Source: Fen-1359 sp963710355 | GTDB lineage: Bacteria; Planctomycetota; Phycisphaerae; Sedimentisphaerales; Anaerobacaceae | Reading direction: 5' to 3' | Assembly (NCBI GenBank): GCA_963710355.1 | Contig: CAVPZU010000001.1 | Coordinates: forward strand, 372,001-436,000 | DNA length: 64,000 bases | Shown: positions 10,300 to 18,733 of the stretch, piece after piece | Layout of the letters: each line of letters starts with the position of its first letter | Position numbering within the stretch: the first letter of the stretch is position 1 | Made by a program: the position numbers and the translations under genes | The notes under the pieces: model-generated | The model's input: the letters and a program-made list of their open reading frames with translations, nothing else | Databases searched by the model: none | Told to the model about the DNA's origin: nothing

Positions 10300-11862
10300 A
10301 TGGAAAAGATAAGGATTTACGATACAACGCTTCGGGACGGCATGCAAACAGAAGGGATATCCTTTTCTCTCGAAGACAAACTGCTGATTGCAAAACGTCT
10401 CGATGAGCTTGGGGTTGATTACATTGAGGGTGGTTACGCCGCCTCCAATCCAAAAGAGATGCAGTTCTTCAAGGAGGCAGCCGGTCTTGGCCTGAAGAAT
10501 TCGAGGATTGCGGCATTTGGCAGCACTCATCGGAACGATACCAAACCATCTGAGGATGTTTCGCTTAACAGTATTGTTGCCTGTAATACGCCGACTGCTG
10601 CTTTGGTCGGTAAGACCTGGGATATGCACGTAACGACGGTTTTGGGCTGTTCGCTCGACAGAAATCTCCAGATTTGTGCAGACTCGGTCGGATACCTTAA
10701 GATGAAAAATCTTGAGGTGATTTTTGATGCCGAGCATTTCTTTGACGGCTATAAAGGCAATCCGCTCTATGCGATGAAGGTGCTTGAGGCCGTCTGTAAT
10801 GCTGGTGCCGATGTTCTGGTTCTTTGCGACACTAACGGCGGGATATTGCCGCAGGAGATTTTCGATATTACAAAGGCAGTTTCGCAGAAACTGGGCTCTG
10901 TTGAGATTGGCATTCATACGCATAACGACAGTGATTGTGCGGTGGCAAATTGTCTGGCCGCTGTGCAGGCCGGCGCACGGCACGTTCAGGGCACTATCAA
11001 CGGCCTCGGCGAACGCTGCGGAAATGCCAATTTGTGCTCTGTGATACCTGATTTGGCGCTAAAAATGGGGTTTGACGTCCTCCGGCCGGAAAAACTTAAA
11101 ACTCTGACGGAAGTGTCGCGATATGTTTTCGAGATTGCAAATCTGCCGCCCGCAATAAATATGCCTTATGTGGGCGAAAGCGCATTTGCTCACAAGGCCG
11201 GCCTGCACGTCGATGCCCTGTGTAAAAGCAGACGCACTTACGAGCATATCGACCCGAAGATTGTCGGCAATGAACGCAGGTTTTTGATTTCGGAGCTGAG
11301 CGGCAAGGCGAATATCCTTGCCGAGCTTGAAAAATCGAAGATTGCCGAGGACAAAAAACTGGCCAAAAGAGTCCTCGATGAGGTTCGAAGGCTCGAAAAC
11401 GAAGGCTACCAGTTTGAGGCTGCTAACGCCAGTTTTGAGCTTCTTGTAAAAAAGATTATGGGAACATACAAGCCGTTTTTTGAGCTTATCAAATACAGCA
11501 CATCTGTGGAGAAACACGCATCCGGCGAGATGTTCACCGAGGCAACGGTGAAGCTAAAGGTCGCAGACAGTATAGAACATCAGGTCGGTGAGGGCGATGG
11601 TCCTGTTAATGCCCTCGATGATGCTCTGCGGAAATCGCTCGGAAAATTTTACCCGTCCATCAAAGATATCCATTTGATTGACTATAAGGTGCGGGTTGTA
11701 AATGCCGGCGCCGGCACCGCTGCTCGTGTGCGTGTCATCATCCAGTCTCGCGACAAGGATTCGTTCTGGGGAACTGTCGGCTGTTCCGAAAATATTATCG
11801 AGGCATCCTGGCAGGCCCTTGTTGACGGCATTGAGTACAAACTGCAAAAAGACCGCAGATAA
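10300..11862 (+). CDS. cimA: (R)-citramalate synthase / isopropylmalate synthase-family enzyme
   Basis: 520 residues from ATG 10300. The HMG-CoA-lyase-like TIM barrel begins with the catalytic IYDTTLRDGMQTEG and carries HTHNDSDCAVAN, the metal-binding histidine pair. The C-terminal 130 residues are the LeuA-type regulatory dimer domain (IKDIHLIDYKVRVVNAGAGTAARVRV). Length and opening motif fit the CimA branch, which condenses pyruvate with acetyl-CoA to citramalate for isoleucine synthesis, rather than LeuA. Isopropylmalate or homocitrate synthase cannot be fully excluded without a tree. No other branched-chain gene is adjacent. Confidence 0.8.
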   Translation: MEKIRIYDTTLRDGMQTEGISFSLEDKLLIAKRLDELGVDYIEGGYAASNPKEMQFFKEAAGLGLKNSRIAAFGSTHRNDTKPSEDVSLNSIVACNTPTAALVGKTWDMHVTTVLGCSLDRNLQICADSVGYLKMKNLEVIFDAEHFFDGYKGNPLYAMKVLEAVCNAGADVLVLCDTNGGILPQEIFDITKAVSQKLGSVEIGIHTHNDSDCAVANCLAAVQAGARHVQGTINGLGERCGNANLCSVIPDLALKMGFDVLRPEKLKTLTEVSRYVFEIANLPPAINMPYVGESAFAHKAGLHVDALCKSRRTYEHIDPKIVGNERRFLISELSGKANILAELEKSKIAEDKKLAKRVLDEVRRLENEGYQFEAANASFELLVKKIMGTYKPFFELIKYSTSVEKHASGEMFTEATVKLKVADSIEHQVGEGDGPVNALDDALRKSLGKFYPSIKDIHLIDYKVRVVNAGAGTAARVRVIIQSRDKDSFWGTVGCSENIIEASWQALVDGIEYKLQKDRR

Positions 11863-11893
11863 TCCTTCCGCGTTAGCCGGCATATTCAGCGGC

Positions 11894-12612
11894 TTATGTT
11901 ATTGCTGAAATTTCTTCGGCTTTTCTGAACCTTCTTTTCCTTTTGTTAATTGTTCGTGTCTTGTTTTGTATCAAATGCTCGGCGGATGCTATTTGGACAG
12001 CCTCAAATGCGTTTGCGGCGAAAAGGTCGGCTCCAATCTCCTCCCAGAGACCATCGGCCCTGTTGAATATGCCGCCTGATACCATTATTCGCATCTTAGG
12101 CCAAGCGTTGACGTTTTTTATCGTGTCAATGAGTTTGCGAACCAGCGGCGCCTGCTTTGGTGTCGTGCCGTAAATCAGCAGGATATCAGGGCCATATTCA
12201 TTTACATAAGAAAGGATATCATCATTGGTCAATCCTCCGCCGAGGAATTTGACCTGCCAGCCATCGCTTTCAAACAGGTCGGCGCTTATCTGGCGCCCAG
12301 CTCCTGTAGCTCTTCTTCAGCACAGCAAATGGCTATATTCTTATTTCTGACCGGTCTTCGGGGCAGTTTATTTTGAAGCTGGTCGGCTATGCTTCTGTTT
12401 ATGCGGGTTGCGAGGTGCTCCGCAGAAGCCGTTATGCGGTCATTACGGGACAGTTTTTCAATTTCTACCATAATGGGCCAGATAACGTCGGTATAAACAA
12501 TATTGGTTGGGATTCCACTTTGTAGAATTTTCTCGATAATTGAACGACATTTTGCCCGGTCTCCTTTTAGAACAGAATCCAAATACTGTTCGTGAACATG
12601 GGTGTCTAACAT
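11894..12612 (-). CDS. Corrinoid/B12-binding-type protein with altered cobalamin motif, frameshifted
   Basis: The protein is split by a one-base loss at about 12289 on the minus strand; repaired, it is 239 residues. The N-terminal helical cap (IVYTDVIWPIMVEIEKL, then ASAEHLATRINRSIADQL) is the bundle that precedes B12-binding Rossmann domains. The Rossmann part follows (DLFESDGWQVKFLGGGLTNDDI). The signature that normally reads E/D-x-H-x-x-G is EELQELG here, so glutamine (CAG) replaces the axial histidine. This suggests a domain that no longer coordinates cobalt through histidine, or does so differently. It has no methyltransferase neighbour. A role as a MerR-independent sensor or regulator is possible but unproven. 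Confidence 0.65.
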
Positions 12613-13110
12613 AGTTTCGTCTCCTTAATCAAAAGTCATATATATTTTAACAACAACTTTTCATAAATGTTAAACTGGATAATATGTGCTTCGGAAAAGT
12701 TGCCTTAAAATCTTTAGTAAAAATGGGTAATCTGTAAAATATAGGTAATAACACCTTGCCAAGGCAACCCATTTATTGATTATTACAAGCTGGGCTGATA
12801 TTTTTTGGGACCTTGCTCAAACTATTGTTTTAGCATTCCTTGTGAATTTTGTCCGCATCTTTGGGATTATGAACATAAGGTTGTTGTGTAATGTTGTTAT
12901 TCTTTGGGCATTAAAAAGTTAATTCTGCGAATTAAGATGCGATTTTTTTACTTCATTTACGAGCATTGATAATGTTTGTCCGTTCTGGTAAAATTTTTCC
13001 GATATAAAATTTTAAATGTTATTGTCTAAATGGGGCGAAAGATAATTGGACTGATTCTTTATGACCGGCAATTTGCGTATGACATTATCTGTTAGCATAG
13101 GAGTGCTGTT
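12613..13110. other. 498-bp intergenic region, no gene seen
   Basis: A+T-rich spacer between the divergent corrinoid-type gene and mlaE. No protein-like frame, tRNA or repeat was recognised. It ends in an AGGAG site at about 13099-13103 that fixes the mlaE start. Confidence 0.5.
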
Positions 13111-13921
13111 ATGATAGCTGTGGTGACGGACAGAATTGCGGACGATTTGGAACGCGTTGGACAATTCGGAAGATTTATCTGGCGGGCAATTGTCGTGTCT
13201 TTTATAAGTTGTTTCAGGCCTGCCACGTATCCTCTTGTTTGGACACAGATGTATTTTATCGGCGTCCGCAGTGTGCCGGTGATTATGATAACGGGCGCAT
13301 TTGTCGGGATGACGCTGGCAGTTCAAACCTTCGACCAGCTTGCTTCTCTCGGATTCGAGGAAAGGCTCGGCGCACTGATAAATATTTCGGGCGTTAAGGA
13401 GCTCGGGCCTGTCCTTGCTGCCGTTATGCTGGCAGGGCGAATCGGCGGGGCACTGACTGCCGAACTGGGAACAATGAAGGTGACAGAACAGATTGAGGCC
13501 GTCAAAAGCATGGGCGTTGACCCGATGTATTATCTCGTTGCACCGCGGGTGCTGGCGTGTCTGCTTCTTGCGCCGGTTCTGATAATTTATGCGGATTTGC
13601 TTTGCAGTCTCGGCGGATATTTCGTAAGCGTCTATCAGACTGGGTATAAGCGGCAGGCCGTATTGGGATTACAGCGCATCTGTTGTGGAATTATGGGATG
13701 TATCCGTCGGCGTTATTAAGGGGTTTTTCTTTGGCGCTGCGATTGCCGTTATTAGCTGTTATAAAGGGTTTAACTGCGAAAACGGTGCCCACGGCGTCGG
13801 AAAGGCCTGCACCGAGGCCTTTGTGGCAAGTTTCATCTCCATTCTGGCGCTTGATTTTATGCTGGTAGTGGTGTTCAAGGCTATTTACAATACTCTCTGG
13901 CCGTTAAGAAGCATGTTTTAA
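13111..13921 (+). CDS. mlaE: MlaE/YrbE-family lipid ABC transporter permease, frameshifted
   Basis: 269 residues after removal of one extra base near 13659, which joins RQAV to YWDYSASVVELWDVSVGVIKG. The start at ATG 13111 has AGGAG seven bases before it. Several hydrophobic segments are typical of the family, with VMITGAFVGMTLAVQ, ELGPVLAAVMLAGRIGGALTAELGTMKVTEQI and a C-terminal FISILALDFMLVVVF helix. These permeases move phospholipids between the inner membrane and the periplasm in Gram-negative-type envelopes. The ATPase gene follows 32 bases later. The substrate-binding MlaD subunit is not encoded in the adjacent sequence. Confidence 0.85.
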
Positions 13922-13953
13922 CAATAACATATAGTGCATAGGGTTATCGGATA

Positions 13954-14793
13954 GTGGAAAAGGCCGGTGGAAATAACAATAAAAAGGTCAGCAGAGAAGA
14001 CGGCATAATCGTCCTGCGAAACTTGACCAAGAGTTTCGGCAAGAATGTGGTTCTCGACAGGATTTATCTTGCCATAGAGAAGGGAAAAACCACCGTTGTA
14101 ATTGGGCCGAGCGGCTGCGGAAAGACCGTTCTGATTAAGCATATAATCGGGCTGCTCAGGCCGACCTCCGGGCAGGTCTTTTTCATGGGACAGCGGATAG
14201 ATAATCTCAGTGAAAGCCGGCTTAACAAAATTCGCGTTCATTTCGGCTACCTTTTCCAGAGCGGAGCATTGTTTGACAGTCTCACCGTTGCTGAAAATAT
14301 TATCTTTCCCGTCAGGCAGTTTTTTAAGATTAGCAACTCCAGAGATATTGAAGAGCTTGTGAAATTGAAGCTGAAAATGGTCGGCCTCGATGGCTTTGGG
14401 GATTATTATCCTGCCCAGCTTTCCGGTGGCCAGAGAAAGCGCGTGGCGCTGGCACGTGCAATTGCGCTCAATCCGGAGGCGATGCTCTATGATGAGCCGA
14501 CGACAGGCCTCGACCCAATTCGTGCGGATGTTATAAATGAGCTTATTTTGAAACTTCAGCGTGAGCTGCAGATTACCAGCGTCGCTGTCACGCACGATAT
14601 GACCAGCGCATACAAAATTGCCGACCGCATCGTTATGCTACATAAGGGCGAAATAATTGCCGACGGCTCTCCCGATTATATCCGCAATCACTCAGAACCG
14701 GTGGTTCAGCATTTTATCAACGGCCAGGTCAGTGATGAGGAGCTTGAGATTCTTCGTACCAGCAGCCAGTTTGACCGTTCAAAATTACTGTAG
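13954..14793 (+). CDS. mlaF: ABC transporter ATPase, MlaF type
   Basis: 279 residues from GTG 13954; no in-frame ATG lies nearby and the ribosome-binding site is weak. Walker A is GPSGCGKTVLIKHI, the signature is LSGGQRKRVALARA and Walker B is AMLYDEPTTGLDP. The downstream VTHDMTSAYKIADRI gives the H-loop. It pairs with the MlaE permease immediately upstream and would power lipid transport at the cytoplasmic face. The last 20 residues resemble the C-terminal extension of MlaF proteins. Confidence 0.88.
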   Translation: MEKAGGNNNKKVSREDGIIVLRNLTKSFGKNVVLDRIYLAIEKGKTTVVIGPSGCGKTVLIKHIIGLLRPTSGQVFFMGQRIDNLSESRLNKIRVHFGYLFQSGALFDSLTVAENIIFPVRQFFKISNSRDIEELVKLKLKMVGLDGFGDYYPAQLSGGQRKRVALARAIALNPEAMLYDEPTTGLDPIRADVINELILKLQRELQITSVAVTHDMTSAYKIADRIVMLHKGEIIADGSPDYIRNHSEPVVQHFINGQVSDEELEILRTSSQFDRSKLL

Positions 14794-14953
14794 GGCAAAA
14801 ATAAATATTCCGCCAAGTCAATGAACAACTCCGACCTCAAATACAATGTGTCCATGAAAAACTGATTGCTTTAGACACACAGTCGAGTCGTGATTTATGA
14901 CCATTAACTTCGACATTCAATATTTAGACTCTTTGCATTTTTGGCGGCAAAAC

Positions 14954-15208
14954 TTACTCGCTGACCTTATAAACCAAATCTCCCTTTCGCACACGGTCGG
15001 TAACCTTTATCCCGACAGTATCACCTGCTGCGGTGTCGGTAACGTTCTGGTTATTAATCTGCATCGAGCCAACGACCATTTCGAGGTCGGTAGTGTGCCC
15101 CTTAAAGTGGATTTTGTCGCCGACTTTTAAGGAAGCCGTCAATTCAATGGCAGCTACGACCGGTCTTGCAAAGAAATCCGATACCTTGCCAATTTCCTGC
15201 TCCGTCAT
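14954..15208 (-). CDS. Stand-alone EF-Tu domain-2-like protein
   Basis: 84 residues. ATG 15208 is preferred over ATG 15214 because AAGGAG lies eight bases before the former and only two before the latter. The whole protein is a single beta-barrel of the translation-factor domain 2 type, with ASLKVGDKIHFKGHTTDLE and AGDTVGIKVTDRVRKGDLVYKV. It has no GTPase domain. Small proteins annotated 'translation elongation factor-like' have this form; their role is unknown. It stands between the mla genes and an aminotransferase on the opposite strand to mla. Confidence 0.7.
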   Translation of the reverse strand: MTEQEIGKVSDFFARPVVAAIELTASLKVGDKIHFKGHTTDLEMVVGSMQINNQNVTDTAAGDTVGIKVTDRVRKGDLVYKVSE

Positions 15209-15371
15209 TTTCATAACTCCTTTACATTTATCTGTTCAGACGTCTGAAATTTTACCGTTCCGGTTTAAAAGCAAGCCGAAGTACATCTTTTTGTCGTTAA
15301 ATGTTTATTATAACCGGTTTAATGGCAAGTGAAAACATTCTGCTAACTATTTACTTTAATTCAACAGATGT

Positions 15372-16205
15372 TTATTTTGTGAATTTTTCAAACTCGGAAA
15401 TCAGCTTTCTCGTTATTGCCCCAGAGACAGTGCTGCCAATTGCGATATTATCAAATTTAACGACAGGGACAATATCTTTTGTGGTCACGCCCAGAAAAAG
15501 TTCGTCGGCACCTTTGGCCTGCTCCGGCGTAAGGGGTTTCTCAACAAAAGGTATGCCGATATTCTGGGCAGCTTTTAAGATATATTTGCGGGTAATCGAA
15601 GGCAATATATTGGCGGAAGTCGGTGCGGTCTGAATCGTTCGGCCGACACAGGCGAAAAAGGCGGAACTCGAACCTTCGGTTATCAGGCCGTTTTCGTCAA
15701 CGAGAATCGCCTCGTCGCAGCCTTTTTTTGACGCATCCATCTTGGCAAGGACGTTTGGCAGCAGGTTAAGGGATTTTATCCAGCATTTCTTCCAACGCAG
15801 GTCCGGATAAATTGAGACTGACCAGCCATTGATTTTTGATTTTGGATAGTCGCCAATTTCAGAGATTGTCAAAAAGAAGTTCGGCTTCATATTAACGGCT
15901 GGGTTATGGTCGCGAGGGCCTGAACCCCGCGTGACGTGGAAATATATTTTTGCATTCGGGATTCTTGCAGTTTCAAAGGCTTTCAGCACTCGGCTGTGGA
16001 TTTGGTTCATATCCACTCCGTCGATTTCTACACCTGCCAGACTGTTGGTGAAACGAGCCAGGTGGTCGTCGAGGGCGAAGATTTTGCCGTTATAACTGCG
16101 CAGCACCTCATAGACGCCGTCGCCGAAATACAGCCCGCGGTCGAGATAAGAAGGGTCGAGCTGATTTGCATCAACGATTCTGTCATCAATCATTGCAACG
16201 TTCAT
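15372..16205 (-). CDS. Class IV pyridoxal-phosphate aminotransferase (D-amino acid/branched-chain type)
   Basis: 277 residues, the usual length of the family. GLYFGDGVYEVLRSYNGKIFALDDHL is the opening of D-alanine aminotransferase and 4-amino-4-deoxychorismate lyase relatives. LAKMDASKKGCDEAILVDENG includes the context around the cofactor, and GLITEGSSSAFF is the conserved glutamate/serine patch. D-alanine, branched-chain amino acids or aminodeoxychorismate could be the substrate; the sequence alone does not decide. A GGGAG site precedes the ATG. It is divergent from rplU. Confidence 0.8.
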   Translation of the reverse strand: MNVAMIDDRIVDANQLDPSYLDRGLYFGDGVYEVLRSYNGKIFALDDHLARFTNSLAGVEIDGVDMNQIHSRVLKAFETARIPNAKIYFHVTRGSGPRDHNPAVNMKPNFFLTISEIGDYPKSKINGWSVSIYPDLRWKKCWIKSLNLLPNVLAKMDASKKGCDEAILVDENGLITEGSSSAFFACVGRTIQTAPTSANILPSITRKYILKAAQNIGIPFVEKPLTPEQAKGADELFLGVTTKDIVPVVKFDNIAIGSTVSGAITRKLISEFEKFTK

Positions 16206-16228
16206 TTTTTACTCCCGCCATAAAAAGC

Positions 16229-16256
16229 TTTACTTGTAAAAAGAAAATCGTATAAT
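16229..16256 (+). promoter_or_regulatory. Candidate promoter for rplU
   Basis: TTTACT at 16229-16234 and a consensus TATAAT at 16251-16256 with 16 bases between them. The rplU ATG is 47 bases after the -10 box. The call rests on motif match only. Confidence 0.5.
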
Positions 16257-16302
16257 ACTTCTTTTTAGCAGTTTTTCAAATAAAGAATGCAGGAGTATCA
16301 AA

Positions 16303-16632
16303 ATGTACGCAGTAATTGAGCAGGGCAGTAAACAATATAAAGTCGCACAGGGCGATGTCATACAGATAGAACTGACGGACATCGATCCCAATGCCAAGAA
16401 GATTGAAATGGATAAGGTCCTTTTTATCGGCGACGGCGAAAAAAGCAGAATCGGCAAACCCTTTATCGAAGGAGCGAAGGTTATAGGTAAATTTGCAAAT
16501 AATGTTTCGAATGCGATGGTAGGAGGGCTGAAATTGTATCCGGTGCATTTCCGCAGGCGAAAAAACAGCAAAAAGCGAATCGGCCATCGTCAAAAATACC
16601 TCCAGGTAACAATCGAAAAGATTGAGGCGTAA
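16303..16632 (+). CDS. rplU: 50S ribosomal protein L21
   Basis: 109 residues with the family opening YAVIEQGSKQYKVAQGD and the basic tail (FRRRKNSKKRIGHRQKYLQV) that contacts 23S rRNA and L20. Its usual partner rpmA (L27) is absent; the gene is followed by an intrinsic terminator and stands as a single transcription unit with its own promoter. A GGAG site lies before ATG 16303. Confidence 0.97.
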   Translation: MYAVIEQGSKQYKVAQGDVIQIELTDIDPNAKKIEMDKVLFIGDGEKSRIGKPFIEGAKVIGKFANNVSNAMVGGLKLYPVHFRRRKNSKKRIGHRQKYLQVTIEKIEA

Positions 16633-16692
16633 AGAATTCCAAAGGTAAAAAAACAAATCCGTCTTATGCGGACAAGCTTCAAAATTGTGGAA

Positions 16693-16732
16693 TAAAAAAA
16701 GCTCACAAGTAAAGACTGGGTGAGCTTTTTTT
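16693..16732 (+). terminator. Intrinsic terminator after rplU
   Basis: AAAAAAAGCTCAC and GTGAGCTTTTTTT form a stem around a short loop, with a run of T on the plus strand. The A-run on the other side could also serve the minus strand. Confidence 0.85.
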
Positions 16733-16813
16733 GTTGTTGATTATTTGAAAAAATTATAGAATTCGGCTGATAATGGAGATGGCTATGCCATACTATAGGT
16801 AAAGCAGGGACTT

Positions 16814-17353
16814 TTGAGGGTTTTAGCAGTGATAAAACTGGCGCCGCCCCTTACAGAAGATGCAGTGCGAAGATTAAAGGCGGGCGATGAGGTTGAGATT
16901 AGCGGGGTCATTTATACCGCCCGCGATATGGCTCATAAACGTTTGTGCCAGACGATTCGTGCATCCGGAAAGCTTCCATTTGATATTAGCGGAGCGATTA
17001 TTTATTTTACGGGCCCCACGCCGGCAAGGCCTGGAAGGGTTATCGGTGCAGCCGGACCTACGACATCGGCCAGGATGGATGATTTCAGCCCAGTCCTTAT
17101 CGAGGCCGGTCTGCGTGCGATGATTGGAAAAGGCTGCAGAAATCAAATGGTTCGAGATGCCCTCAAAAAATTCGGTGCGGTTCATTTGTCGGCTATAGGC
17201 GGGGCAGGGGCGCTTTTGAGTAAATTTATTGTAAAAGCGGAAATAATCGCTTATGAGGATTTGGACGCCGAGGCGATAAGAAAATTAGTAGTAGAGAATT
17301 TTCCTGCAATAGTCGCTTATGATGCAGCAGGGCAAAGCATATACGATAAATAG
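16814..17353 (+). CDS. Fumarase/tartrate dehydratase class I beta subunit
   Basis: 179 residues, start TTG 16814 with a GGGA site nearby, or GTG 16829. The sequence is the swivelling C-terminal domain of class I fumarases and L(+)-tartrate dehydratases: GVIYTARDMAHKRL, IIYFTGPTPARPGRVIGAAGPTTSARMD and GKGCRNQMV. The beta subunit works only with an iron-sulphur alpha subunit, which is not encoded near it. Whether the complex hydrates fumarate or dehydrates tartrate cannot be told. It lies 38 bases before the YchF-type gene. Confidence 0.85.
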   Translation: MRVLAVIKLAPPLTEDAVRRLKAGDEVEISGVIYTARDMAHKRLCQTIRASGKLPFDISGAIIYFTGPTPARPGRVIGAAGPTTSARMDDFSPVLIEAGLRAMIGKGCRNQMVRDALKKFGAVHLSAIGGAGALLSKFIVKAEIIAYEDLDAEAIRKLVVENFPAIVAYDAAGQSIYDK

Positions 17354-17391
17354 AATGTAGAATATAGAAAATAGAATAAGGAGGATTGAAA

Positions 17392-18459
17392 ATGAAGGCG
17401 GCGATTCTGGGATTATCAGGGTCGGGAAAGAGTACGCTCTTTTCGGCTATAAGCGGAAGACAAATTACGGCAGCGGGTGCAGGGGTAATTGAGGAGGCAA
17501 TAGTTCCCGTGCCGGATGAAAGGCTCGATTGGCTAACCAGCCTCTATAAACCCAAAAAAACAGTGCAGGCAACGATTGACTGCCTCGATGTGCCGGGCTT
17601 TGATTTTACAGCCGAGCACGGCAGATTAGTCGCAGGAAGGCTTATCGACCATATAAGAACTGTTGATTTGATTGTCCTGGTTGTCAGGGCCTTTGAGGAT
17701 TTGTCGCTGCCGGCTTATCGCGACAGAATTGACCCTGTAAAAGATGTCGAGGAATTGAAGACAGAATTGCTGCTGGCAGATTTGGCCCTTGTCACCACCA
17801 GAATTGAAAAGCTTGAAAAGCAGCTTCATAAACCTACGCATACGCACTCGCAGGATATGGCGGAACTCGAACTGCAAAAAAGACTGCAGGCGGCGATTGA
17901 AGCCGAAAAGCCCATAAGCAGCGCCATTGAGACAAAAGAGGAACTGCACATTATAAAATCGCTCGGCTTTCTGACGCTTAAACCGATGGTTGTTGCCGTT
18001 AATGTCGCTGAAGGTCAGCTCGAAAAAAAGTTTGATTTTGCAAATCTCGAAAAAGATGTGCCGGTCATAAACGTCTGTGCCAAACTGGATTTCGAGTTAT
18101 CGCAGCTCGATACCCAAAGCCGCAAGGACTTTATGACAGAACTCGGTATAACAGAGCCGGCAGCAGCCAAATTTGTCAAGGCTTGTTATGCAGCCCTCGG
18201 CCTGATTAGTTTTTTAACTGTCGGCTCAGACGAGGTGCGGGCCTGGCTAATAAAGCAGGGGACGATTGCGCTCGATGCAGCAGGCAAGGTTCATTCAGAC
18301 ATCAAACGCGGCTTTATAAAGGCGGAAATTTTCAGCTATGAAGACATAAAGGAATTGGGCAATGAAAAGGCACTCAAGGCCGCAGGCAAAATCCGCCTTG
18401 AAGGAAAGGAATACATCGTCCGCGACGGCGACATCATCGACTTCAAATTTAACGTCTAA
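17392..18459 (+). CDS. ychF: YchF/Obg-type NTPase with C-terminal TGS-like domain
   Basis: 355 residues from ATG 17392, chosen because AAGGAGG lies eight bases before it. The P-loop is GLSGSGKSTLFSAI, and DVPGFDF gives the G3 motif. The base-specificity motif reads NVAE in place of NKxD, which is the YchF hallmark and goes with ATP rather than GTP use. A coiled-coil insert (residues of about 125-170) and a C-terminal DUF933/TGS-like domain (GTIALDAAGKVHSDIKRGFI) complete the family order. YchF proteins associate with ribosomes. The P-loop differs from the common GxPNVGKST, so this may be a divergent paralogue. Confidence 0.85.
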   Translation: MKAAILGLSGSGKSTLFSAISGRQITAAGAGVIEEAIVPVPDERLDWLTSLYKPKKTVQATIDCLDVPGFDFTAEHGRLVAGRLIDHIRTVDLIVLVVRAFEDLSLPAYRDRIDPVKDVEELKTELLLADLALVTTRIEKLEKQLHKPTHTHSQDMAELELQKRLQAAIEAEKPISSAIETKEELHIIKSLGFLTLKPMVVAVNVAEGQLEKKFDFANLEKDVPVINVCAKLDFELSQLDTQSRKDFMTELGITEPAAAKFVKACYAALGLISFLTVGSDEVRAWLIKQGTIALDAAGKVHSDIKRGFIKAEIFSYEDIKELGNEKALKAAGKIRLEGKEYIVRDGDIIDFKFNV

Positions 18460-18513
18460 TAGGAAAAAAATAAAAGTTCAAAAATCAAAATGATTTGTAA
18501 AAAACATAGCGTT

Positions 18514-18612
18514 TGTCATTACGAGGGAGCGCAGCGACCGAAGCAATATCAAACACAATGAATGAATAGATTGCTTCGCCCGCAATGACAATTCCTCAAA
18601 TGATATGTGACA
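18514..18612. repeat. Dispersed GTCATTGCGAG-type repeat, second copy
   Basis: It starts GTCATTACGAG, has the GAAGCAAT core on both arms and ends with the same GACAATTCCTC and TGTGACA tail as the copy at 4168-4250. It fills the gap between the YchF-type gene and the TIR gene. The two genes point towards each other. Confidence 0.8.
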
Positions 18613-18733
18613 GACCATTAGCTGTCGAAAAACGCTGTCCTTAAATCTCCTCACCCACCGCCGCCCCTAACATCAGAGGTCAAACACGCTGCAAATCGGC
18701 GTTGGTTGGAGCGATTTCTTCAGTGTCAGAGTC

